A stretch of DNA of 64,000 nucleotides from Imbricaverruca yamaguchii. Lineage: Eukaryota > Arthropoda > Thecostraca > Neoverrucidae. The notes beneath the pieces were generated by a model. That model was not told where the DNA came from, ran no database searches, and was given only the letters and a program-made list of their open reading frames with translations. This document shows, one piece after another, positions 22,001-31,500 of this stretch. The stretch spans positions 990,001 through 1,054,000 of the forward strand of contig JAOTOL010001647.1 in assembly GCA_034440575.1 (NCBI GenBank). Reading direction: 5' to 3'. The first letter of the stretch is position 1. Each line of letters starts with the position of its first letter. The translations under genes were made by a program, and so were the position numbers.

Positions 22001-24342
22001 TATCATGCATAGCCTATATGAAAAGCAAGTGGCATTTAATGGCAAAGAGAAAAGGATTTCGGAAACAATTGGTGTCAAGTGAGGGTCTCCACTAAAAGTT
22101 CAGAGTTTCTGGGTGACGTGTCCCTCTCGCCTACACACCACTGCCTTGATGCTACCAGTACTCTGGGATGACCCGGCCCCGCCAACTTGCATAGCAAACC
22201 TTACTGTTCCGTATCGTTCTTTCGTCCTTTCGTAACATATCTCACGGGTTTCATACAATCTCCCAGATGCCCCGTGAGTGGACACGTCTTACGGCGGCCT
22301 TGTTCCCCGTTGCCGGGCCGTGGGAGCGGCTGGGCTGGAGTGGACATGTCTTACGGCGGCCTTGTTCCCCGTTGCCGGGCCGTGGGAGCGGCTGGGCTGG
22401 AGTGGACACGTCTTACGGCGGCCTTGTTCCCCGTTGCCGGGCCGTGGGAGCGGCTGGGCTGGAGTGGACATGTCTTACGGCGGCCTTGTTCCCCGTTGCC
22501 GGGCCGTGGGAGCGGCTGGGCTGGAGTGGACATGTCTTACGGCGGCCTTGTTCCCCGTTGCCGGGCCGTGGGAGCGGCTGGGCTGGAGTGGACATGTCTT
22601 ACGGCGGCCTTGTTCCCCGTTGCCGGGCCGTGGGAGCGGCTGGGCTGGAGTGGACACGTCTTACGGCGGCCTTGTTCCCCGTTGCCGGGCCGTGGGAGCG
22701 GCTGGGCTGAGGGCTGCAGCGGCCAGCACGCCGTCCGTCCGCCCGTGTGACACGGCGTCGCGCCGCTCAGGTTCGGCCCCTACTTCGTGGAGCCGGTGGT
22801 GGCCGGCATCGACGGCGACGGCAAGCCCTACCTGAACGTGATGGACCTGATCGGCTGCGAGACAGAGACGGACGACTTCGTCGTGTCCGGCGTGTGTAAC
22901 GAGCAGGTGAGAGCGGACGGCGCCAACTGGCGGCCCATTCGACGCCAGTCTGGAGGTGGACACACTCACCAAATAAGTCCGCCGCGTGTGGATCGCGCTC
23001 GGACCGTGCCCGAGATGCCGGGTGGGGTGGGGCTGGTTTCACGGTGCCACTCTTGGCCAGTGATAAATTATTCGTCAAATAGGGTGGAAAATGCCACTTT
23101 ACGGACACTCAATCGACATCCCTCTCCAAGAAGTATCGACATCTTGCTCCATGATGCGTGCTTATGAAGTCTTCGTGTCTCCTTTCTAGCAGTATCTCGC
23201 CTATACGTATCATGTCAATGATCCTAATAAGGAATAGTGACACACGGACATATCGCAACGTAATTTTGGGTAAAGGGATTAACTATGTGATATGGCGTAC
23301 GGTATCAAATTATAGCATAGGTAATTTTCTCCCTGTCCTGAATACAGCCCTTCCTAAATTATAAATCTCAAAGCAAATGAAAAACGTACAATCATAAGTA
23401 CATGCACCATTGGCTCAAACTTGAGTCGGAAAAACATCAAAAGCACTTTAATTGACACTAATTCCATGGCAAATCTCGACATCCTTCGGTGCCCGTTTCG
23501 ACATCTCACACCTAACGAAAAACCAATATTTTAACCCTGCTCTGACCACCTACATGACCGACGCAGTCGGTGCGCCCCTAAACTCCAATAACCAACCAAC
23601 CACCTGCTCTCCACAGATGTACGGCATGTGCGAGTCGCTGTGGGAGCCCAACCTGGAGCCGGACGACCTGTTCGAGACCATCGCGCAGGCACTCATCAAC
23701 GGCTTTGACCGTAACGCCGGCACCGGCTGGGGAGCCATAGTGCACGTGATGTGAGTCGATGTGTGTTTCCCCCACGTTCCTGTGTAATTGGACTGTCGGG
23801 CTGACGTAAGTGCTAAAGTCGGACGTTGCTTCAAACGGTATGCGATTGCTGGCCGGTTACATTGGCCAAAAATATTCCAACAATCATAAACGACCTTCGA
23901 TGGCTTAGTGCACCGTTAGTGTTTATTGCGTCACAAACCGTAATATTTCAGTATATTAATTTGTCTGTATGGCGCCACTGATAGGTTTTTGTTATAGTTG
24001 TCAAAACCATGGTATTTTAGCGGTCATGCTTTCGAAATGATTATAGCGTTTCAGACAATTGATCCAATCACCCGTTACGTTTGATCTCATCTCATGGCGG
24101 TTATATTGGTCGTTACTGTGTTCCCGATGCAGGTGTAGACTGCAGGGGGTAACATGTGTGTTTTGAAGTGGTTGTTACTGTACCCCTGGTGAAGGTGTAG
24201 AACAGGCGGTGACACGTGGTGTGTTTTGAAGTGGTTGCTACTGTACCCCTGGCGCAGGTGTAGACCAGGCGGTGACACGTGGTGTGTTTTCAGCGAGAAG
24301 GACAGGGTGACGACTCGCACCGTGAAGACCAGGATGGACTAG
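18940..24342 (+). CDS. PSMB3: 20S proteasome subunit beta-3
   Basis: Structural, non-proteolytic subunit of the inner beta rings of the 20S core particle in cytosol and nucleus. Exons join(18940..19056, 19618..19793, 22771..22906, 23617..23750, 24294..24342) with all phases consistent: 203 residues plus the initiator Met, against 205 in human. Landmarks are [76 protein letters not shown] and the C-terminus TRTVKTRMD. As in other beta-3 subunits there is no N-terminal catalytic Thr or propeptide. It is convergent with MED24, whose stop is 1.0 kb away. Introns carry SINEs and two tandem arrays. Confidence 0.95.
19455..19567. repeat. Long near-perfect hairpin in a PSMB3 intron
   Basis: Two 46-nt arms, starting at 19455 (GTGATACGACTC) and ending at 19567 (GAGTCGTATCAC), pair over about 40 Watson-Crick and 2 G-U positions with a loop near 21 nt. 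It ends 50 bp before the next exon. It could be a tiny MITE or a hairpin RNA precursor. Confidence 0.75.
19618..19793 (+). CDS. PSMB3: PSMB3 exon (KVFEMGPRL...)
   Basis: Acceptor GTGCGACAG|AAA, donor CGCAG|GTGAGT, 58 codons plus 2 bases. Contains [11 protein letters not shown] and ends VSNFLYER. Confidence 0.95.
20211..20278 (+). repeat. Short SINE-like element, (AACC)n-type tail
   Basis: GCAGTCGATGCGCCCCTAAG then CTCCAATAACCAACCAGCC. Confidence 0.7.
21826..21895 (+). repeat. Short SINE-like element
   Basis: CGTTAAATGATC, then GTCGGCGCGCCCTAAAACC and TAAATAACCAATCGACCAAC. Confidence 0.65.
22275..22710. repeat. 62-bp minisatellite, 7 copies
   Basis: Unit contains TCTTACGGCGGCCTTGTTCC and GGGAGCGGCTGGGCTGGAGT. 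Copies are almost identical apart from a C/T at the last position (GGACAC or GGACAT). It lies 60 bp before the next PSMB3 exon and creates open frames in all phases, none a gene. Confidence 0.95.
22771..22906 (+). CDS. PSMB3: PSMB3 exon (FGPYFVEP...)
   Basis: Acceptor GCCGCTCAG|G, donor GAGCAG|GTGAGA; 1 base plus 45 codons. Contains [29 protein letters not shown] and CNEQ. Confidence 0.95.
22907..23616. other. PSMB3 intron
   Basis: Mostly AT-rich, with a short SINE right at its 3' end (23552-23603). No other feature seen. Confidence 0.6.
23552..23603 (+). repeat. Short SINE-like element abutting a splice acceptor
   Basis: GACCGACGCAGTCGGTGCGC, CCCTAAACTCCAATAACC and AACCAACC. The tail ends 13 bp before the PSMB3 exon, so it lies in the branch-point and pyrimidine-tract zone. 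Confidence 0.75.
23617..23750 (+). CDS. PSMB3: PSMB3 exon ([11 protein letters not shown]...)
   Basis: Acceptor CTCCACAG|ATG, donor GTGAT|GTGAGT; 44 codons plus 2 bases. Contains [20 protein letters not shown] and GWGAIVHV. Confidence 0.95.
24105..24293. repeat. ~63-bp tandem repeat ending at the PSMB3 acceptor, 3 copies
   Basis: Copies contain GTTACTGTACCCCTGG and GACACGTGGTGTGTTTT. In the first two the unit ends GTGTGTTTTGAAG; in the last the same position reads GTGTGTTTTCAG and is the acceptor of the terminal exon. Confidence 0.8.
24294..24342 (+). CDS. PSMB3: PSMB3 terminal exon
   Basis: Acceptor GTGTTTTCAG|C. Encodes (I)[15 protein letters not shown] with stop TAG at 24340-24342; the C-terminus is highly conserved. 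Confidence 0.95.
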
Positions 24343-24669
24343 GGCGTTCTCCGTGTGTGCGATTCCGATGTCCAAGCTGTCCGGCCACCACCGCTGAAGC
24401 CTGCGTCTCTCCCGACGTGTCGTTGCCGAGTCGATTGTGAACGGAAATACAACATGTAAGGAACCGTGTCTGTATTTGGTACCAAGTGGGCTCACTTTGT
24501 GGAAACCACAAAGACGGTATCTGTACAAATGGGTAGCCAGTATAACAATCAACCTGTATGTCGACGAGCCCTGGGCAAGTAGTGGGCTATAAAAGGGGCA
24601 CGGGGAAACCGCCTCATATCAGTAGTGGTGTGCGGGCCGTATATGTGACCATCGCACTTACTGATGAAC

Positions 24670-24723
24670 AGGGCGCTAAATGACCTCGCAGTCGGCGGCC
24701 CTTAAGCCCAAATAATCGATCAA
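24670..24723 (+). repeat. Short SINE-like element, (AATC)n tail
   Basis: GGGCGCTAAATGACCTCGCA, GTCGGCGGCCCTTAAGCCC and AAATAATCGATCAA. This copy preserves the 5' GGGCGCTAAATGACC. Confidence 0.7.
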
Positions 24724-24814
24724 TACTGATGAACAGAGGCAGCAGGTAGACAGCCCGATAGTCAGGTCGACGGCACGGCGAGTAGCATCGGCTGTCGACC
24801 CGGGACCCCAGAGA

Positions 24815-24990
24815 CGTCGGCGGGGCACCACGGAGTCTCAGCCGGACCTATGGCGGGCACCGGCGGGGCACCACGGAGTCCCAATCGGTCCCATGGCGGG
24901 CACCGGCGGGCACCACGACCCAGTCGGACCTTGGCGGCACGGGGGGCACCACGGAGTCCCAATCGGTCCCATGGCGGGCACCGGCGGCTG
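24815..24990. repeat. GC-rich tandem repeat, ~3 copies
   Basis: Copies share GGGGCACCACGGAGTC and CCCATGGCGGGCACCGGCGG, with partial deletions. Confidence 0.7.
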
Positions 24991-25362
24991 CTCATCTGAT
25001 CACTGGCTGGGTGGGTGGTGGCCACGCGACACGTGACCTTCCGCTGACTACCGCGAGTCCAAATGTCCACGTTGCACATACTGGGAGACGCGACAACAAT
25101 CGACAGCGATGTCTGGTCGCCGCCAAGGCTCGCCGTACTGCAGCCCAATGCTGAGGTCATGTCAGAGAAGCTTCGCTCCGCGCAGTACGGCGCCCTGGTG
25201 GAGTAAGTTCTGCTAGTTTGGTTGCAGTATATTATGCCCCCGGTCGCACCACCTGCACTTGGTGAAGACGTGCGTCAGCGCGCACAGGCACGACCACGCC
25301 GCTGAGATCGGCCTGCAGTGTTGCGCGTGGACGGCGAGCGGGCCGTCTGGGGCCGACGGCCG

Positions 25363-25518
25363 TCAGCGCCCGTCCTCGCGCTCGTCCATCTGAAGACTGT
25401 GCAGCTGGCAGAGGATCTTGGCGGCCGTCTTGCGGCCCTGCACCTCCCGCACGTCCAGCAGCCGCACCATCATGTCCGGTGTGAACGAGGCGGGCGACAT
25501 ACAGAGCAGGCGCCAGAT
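25363..25518 (-). CDS. MED24: MED24 terminal exon
   Basis: Acceptor GCGGGCAG|ATC in phase 0. Encodes [20 protein letters not shown] through [14 protein letters not shown] to stop TGA (25365-25363). A second acceptor at 25553 (CCCTGCAG) would break the frame set by the previous exon, so it was not used. Confidence 0.9.
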   Translation of the reverse strand: MWRLLCMSPASFTPDMMVRLLDVREVQGRKTAAKILCQLHSLQMDEREDGR

Positions 25519-28500
25519 CTGCCCGCAAAACACGCCGCCACGCTCAGTGTCGTCTGCAGGGACAGCGCTGTGAGTTTACCACCGACAGAGGTCAGTTGTA
25601 AAATAATCACTTCTACCACCGACAGAGGTCATATTGTATTCAAGTTCAATCGCCACAGATGCTGACGAGGCTGTCGTCACTTACTTGGTAGTGATATCGG
25701 AACAATCCATAGTTGCGGTATCCTCACCACATATATGCACTTTCACGCCACCGTGCCTTTGCACGCCAGAAAACAATTTCGATAAAACTGGCTATTCTCA
25801 TTTTCATCCGAATGGTAAGATAAAGAGTACACCTGTAATTAACAGCCATCTCTGCATCCCACGCTGACAGATGGGAGTCCACCCCTGATCAACATCCATC
25901 AGGGATGGGCGACAGTATACAGCCAGGCCGACCCTACACCTCCATGTGGGCTGCACTGGGTCCAACCCACCCCTCATCAACACCCGTCAGGGATGGGCGG
26001 CAGTACACAGCCAGGCCGACCCCACACCTTCATGTGGGCTGCACTGGGTCCAACCCACCCTCGTCAACACCCGTCGGGGATGGGCGGCAGTACACAGCCA
26101 GGCCGACCCGCACCTTCATGTGGGCTGCACTGGGTCCACCCCCTCACACCCGTCAGGGATGGGCGGCAGTACACAGCCCACCCCTGGGTCCAACCCACCC
26201 CCATAACACCCGTCGGGGATGGGCGGCAGTACACAGCCAGGCCGAGTCTACACCTCCATGTGGGCTGCACTGGGTCCAGCCCACCCCTCATCAACACCCG
26301 TCAGGGATGGGCGGCAGTACACAGCCAGGCCGACCCCACATCTCCATGTGGGCTGCACTGGGTCCAACCCACCCCTCATCAACACCCGTCGGGGATGGGC
26401 GGCAGTACACAGCCAGGCCGAGTCTACACCTCCATGTAGGCCGCACTGGGTCCAACCCACCCTCATCAACACCCGTCGGGGATGGGCGGCAGTACACAGC
26501 CAGGCCGAGTCTACACCTCCATGTAGGCCGCACTGGGTCCAACCCACCCCTCATCAACACCGTCAGGGATGGGCGGCAGTACACAGCCAGGCCGACCCCG
26601 CACACTCCATGTGGGCTGCACTGGGTCCAACCCACCCCATCAACACCCGTCGGGGATGGGCGGCAGTACACAGCCAGGCCGACCCCCACTCTCCATGTGG
26701 GCTGCACTGGGTCCAACCCACCCTCATCAACACCCGTCAGGGATGGGCGGCAGTACACAGCCAGGCCAACCCCACACCTCCATGTGGGCCGCACTGGGTC
26801 CAACCCACCCCTCATCAACACCCGTCAGGGATGGGCGGCAGTACACAGCCAGGCCGACCCCACACCTCCATGTGGGCTGCACTGGGTCCAACCCACCCCT
26901 CATCAACACCCGTCAGGGATGGGCGGCAGTACACAGCCAGGCCGACCCCACACCTCCATGTGGGCTGCACTGGGTCCAACCCACCCCTCATCAACACCCG
27001 TCAGGGATGGGCGGCAGTACACAGCCAGGCCGACCCCACCTCCATGTGGGCTGCACTGGGTCCAACCCACCCCTATCAACACCCGTCGGGGATGGGCGGC
27101 AGTACACAGCCAGGCCCCACCTTCATGTGGGCTGCACTGGGTCCAACCCACCCCTCATCAACACCCGTCGGGGATGGGCGGCAGTACACAGCCAGGCCGA
27201 GTCTACACCTCCATGTGGGCTGCACTGGGTCCAACCCACCCCTCATCAACACCAGTCAGGGATGGGCGGCAGTACACAGCCCGACACAGTGCACCGCGGC
27301 GGGGGCCGAGAACGTGACGGACCGCAGCGGTGCGGCCGCGCCCGACGCTACTCACGGCCGACAGTGTGAGGGAGCCCAGCAGCTTGTGCATGCGCTGGTG
27401 TCCGCGACAGGCCGCCTCGGTGATGTACTGCACCGCGAAGTACGTCCACACCGTCAGCTGCGGCACGGCGGCGGGACAGGGCGGTCACAGGCAGGCTGAG
27501 TGGCGGCGGGACAGGGCGGTCACGGTCAGCCTGAGTGGCGGCGGGACAGGGCGGTCACGGTCAGCCTGAGTGGCGGCGGGACAGGGCGGTCACGGTCAGC
27601 CTAAGTGCGGCGGGACAGGGCGGTCACGGTCAGCCTAAGTGGCGGCAGGACAGGGCGGTCACGGCAGCCTGAGTGGCGGCAGGACAGGGCGGTCACAGAC
27701 AGGCTGAGTGGCGGCGGGACAGGGCGGTCACAGTCAGCCTGAGTGGCGGCGGGACAGGGCGGTTCACACAGTCGGCTGGTGGCGGCAGGACAGGGCGGTC
27801 ACGGTCAGCCTGAGTGGCGGCGGGACAGGGCGGTCACGGTCAGCCTGAGTGGCGGCGGGACAGGGCGGTCACAGACAGGCCTAGTGGTGGCGGGACAGGG
27901 CGGTCACGGTCAGCCTGAGTGGCGGCGGGACAGGCGGTCAGGACAGGCTGGTGCCGGACAGGCGGCACGCACGTGCGGTCAGTGCTGGTGGCGGCGGGAC
28001 AGGGCGGTCACAGGCAGGCTGAGTGGCGGCGGGACAGGGCGGTCACGGTCAGCCTGAGTGGCGGCGGGACAGGGCGGTCACGGTCAGCCTGAGTGGCGGC
28101 GGGACAGGGCGGTCACAGGCAGGCTGAGTGGCGGCGGGACAGGGCGGTCACGGTCAGCCTGAGTGGCGGCGGGACAGGGCGGTCACAGGCAGGCTGAGTG
28201 GCGGCGGGACAGGGCGGTCACGGTCAGCCCGAGTGGCGGCGGGACAGGGCGGTCACGGTCAGCCTGAGTGGCGGCGGGACAGGGCGGTCACGGTCAGCCT
28301 GAGTGGCGGTGGGACAGGGCGGTCACAGGCAGGCTGAGTGGCGGCGGGACAGGGCGGTCACGGGCAGTTCGAGCGGCAGACGTGGTGGTTACCATCCAGA
28401 ACATCATGCGTGGCGGCAGGACACTCATGGCCACGGACATGCCATGTGATGACTGGGGTATGTCACCACATGGCATCTGATCACGTCTGATGTTCATGTG

Positions 28501-31500
28501 GCGACGGCAGTATGGAACGGGCGTCTCACGAGACCACCTTACACTACAGGGAGGCCTGCAACTGCCATATACTATATGGGCGCAGTGACCCTTGATGTCG
28601 ACGCGCCCCTAAACTCCAATCCACCACAACTGCCCTATACTACAAGGCCGATCCTCCCCATCTTACACTACAGAAGAGCATGAGGTTCTTTTACGACGCA
28701 TTGAACTGCTAGATCATATATCGCCACCAACCTCTCACGCTGATTGGTCGCCGGTGGACTCGGTTATCCCGCCGGCTGCGGGATTCGAACCCGCTATATT
28801 GCCATCACGAGCCCAACCTTCTACCAACCGAGCTATCGCGACCCCATCACCCAGTACAGGGATGACACAAGGCGACATAACCCACTCCACACTACATGGA
28901 CGGCCCGACCCCATCTACACCGCAGTGAAGACTAGATCCTCTACACCACAGGGATGACTCGATACCGACACACCGCAGGGATGGCCTGGCCTTGTTATAC
29001 ACCATAGGAGCGACCTTCCATTCTACACCAGAGGCACGATCCGATCCCTATACACTTCAGTGGCGACCCTGCACCAGCGACCTGCTTCACAGGACTGATT
29101 ACCCGGTTGTCGTAGGCGACCGCCGTGACCTGGGCGGCCAGCAGTCGGACGGCGCGCGCCAGGGCCGGCAGCGCGCTCTCGGCGGCCGGCGCCAGCGGCC
29201 GGTCGTACTCGTCGCGTGAGAGCGCGTCGGGCGTGGGCGGCGTGGCCGGCGCCGGCTGCATCAGCATGCTGAAGCGCAGCCGCTGGTACTCGGGCGAGGC
29301 GGCCGGCGTCGGCTCCGGCGCGTCCACGGCCAGCAGCAGCAGGGTGACGGTCAGCCGGGCCAGACAGGCCAGCTTCGGCTCCGACATACCAGAGTGGCTG
29401 CGGCAGGGGAGGGGTCAGTCGGGCCAGACAGGCCAGCTTCGGCTCCGACATACCAGAGTGGCTGAGGCATGGAAGGGGGAGGGGGTCAGTTGGGCCAGAC
29501 AGGCCAGCTTCGGCCCGACATACCAGAGTGGCTGCGGCAGGAGGGGGGGGGGTCAGTCGGGCCAGACAGGCCAGCTTCGGCTCCGACATACCAGAGTGGC
29601 TGCGGCGGGGGGGGTCAGTCGGGCCAGACAGGCCAGCTTCGGCTCCGACATACCAGAGTGGCTGAGGCATGGAAGGGGGAGGGGGTCAGTCAGATATCTC
29701 AGCTTGGCAATGCTGAATGCATGGGGTGGGTTTCTGGCGATCGAACAATAAACTGCTTGCTGTGCGTGCAATTGCATGACCTGGAGATTGGACATGGTCA
29801 GCACGCCCCGACGGCACTCACCCGTGTCCACTGCCGAAGAAGTCGGTGAGCACGTACGACGCCAGCGACAAGGCGCACAGCGGCAGGTCCAGGTGGAACA
29901 CGGCCAGAGCCATCTCCTCGGCACGGCCCCGCTCACGCTCAAACGGGTGGTCCAACACCATCTGTCGGCCGACACAGGCACTAGTGATTCAGTCGCACCC
30001 GTACACATCGCACATCTCCTCACTGTTATTCACGAATAATAACCTGCTCTCGTTGCACGCCGTCGAGAAGAAAGGATGGGCGGGACGCAGCCATGGGACA
30101 GGTAAAATCAGTGAATAGTCATAAACATACACTTTGAATCAAGACTAAGATAGGGCGCCACAAGGAGCACCAGACGAGCGAGGGCAAGAGGCGGATATCA
30201 GTTCTTCGTGTTTCAGGCTCAGGATCGGTCACCACACGGTGTCTTCTCCTGGCGCGGTGTGTTGCTAGACCGGTGATAAAGTATTCACGAAATGGGATGG
30301 GGTGAACACTTAATGAAGAAAATTAAATGAAAAAAATGAATGAAGTGAAATGAAAAATTGGCATCTGTTCCAAAAGATCAGCGTGACGGTCGACTCACAC
30401 CGACAGTGGAGCTGACGAACCAGGCGGCGCCGCCGCGCAACAGCAGGCGGCGAAACTCGGTGACGTCGCTGGTGGAGAGCGAGCCGTGCGCCACGGCCGA
30501 CTCCCACAGCTGCCGCAGCTGGACCAGCAGCGCGCTGGGCTCCTCGCCGGCCGCGCTGCACAGAGACGGGCCGGGCCGGTCAGTGACACTCACACCTCGG
30601 CGGCAATGGCCAGTGACACTCACACCTCGGCGGCGATGGCCGGTGGCAGACGACGACCGACCACTGGAGCATGACGTCCGTACACGCCTGGTACATAGCC
30701 GCCAACGCTGGCGCACACCTGACGCACCGTCCTGGTCACCATCAGCCGCCACACCGTCCTGGTCACCAGCACCCGCCACACTGTCCTGGTCACCATCAGC
30801 CGCCACACTGTCCTGGTCACCATCAGCCGCCACACAGTCCTGGTCACCATCAGCCGCCACACCGTCCTGGTCACCATCAGCCGCCACACCGTCCTGGTCA
30901 CCATCAGCCGCCACACCGTCCTGGTCACCATCAGCCGCCACACCGTCCTGGTCACCATCAGCCGCCACACCGTCCTGGTCACCATCAGCCGCCACACCGT
31001 CCTGGTCACCAATCAGCCGCCACACCGTCCTGGTCACCATCAGCCGCCACACCGTCCTGGTCACCATCAGCCGCCACACCGTCTTGGTCACCATCACCCG
31101 CCACACCGTCTGGGCCACCATCACCTGGCTACACGCCGCTCAATACGTGGCCATACAGTGGTCCACCATGGCCAGAAGCTGACTGCGAGGATGGGTGGTG
31201 ATGGGGAGGGGGTCACTCCTGACCAGCAGTGGCTGTGGGGTGTTTCAGGTGAGAGATGGTCACTCCTGGTCAACAGATGGAGAATAACGATAGTCGCATA
31301 TTGCCTTCTCACACATGTGAACCTTGGAGCCTTGGAGCAGCTCGCTAACCATGGCCGCAAGGTTTCTTGGACCAACCGGGCAGCCACTGTGCAATAGGGG
31401 CATACGTCAGAGAAGCAGGAATCTGATAACAGACAGAACCGTCAAGTACTGCAGCCACAAGTACGTCTGCACGCCTGATGGTGATGAATTTGAGCTCAGG

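Larger units (their letters stand above)
19794..22770. other. PSMB3 intron, 3.0 kb
   Basis: Contains two short SINE copies (20211-20278, 21826-21895) and the 62-bp array at 22275-22710. No other exon found; the phases of the flanking exons already agree. Confidence 0.7.
24343..25362. other. Intergenic gap between convergent PSMB3 and MED24
   Basis: Holds a short SINE (24670-24723) and a three-copy GC-rich repeat (24815-24990). No gene. No AATAAA signal is obvious for either gene. Confidence 0.55.
28371..29102. other. MED24 intron, non-array part
   Basis: Contains a short SINE (28576-28625) and a tRNA-derived SINE (28684-28845). No exon. Confidence 0.6.

Noticed and set aside
25519..25553. 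Alternative acceptor at 25553 for the last MED24 exon
   Set aside because: It would need a 2-base phase, but the preceding exon ends in phase 0.
25905..27499. 470- and 426-codon frames on +
   Set aside because: Translations of the 88-bp minisatellite in the last MED24 intron; no start context, no domain.
28773..28845. Functional tRNA gene on -
   Set aside because: A and B boxes are present, but the 3' side cannot form an acceptor stem and the body continues as a SINE seen elsewhere.
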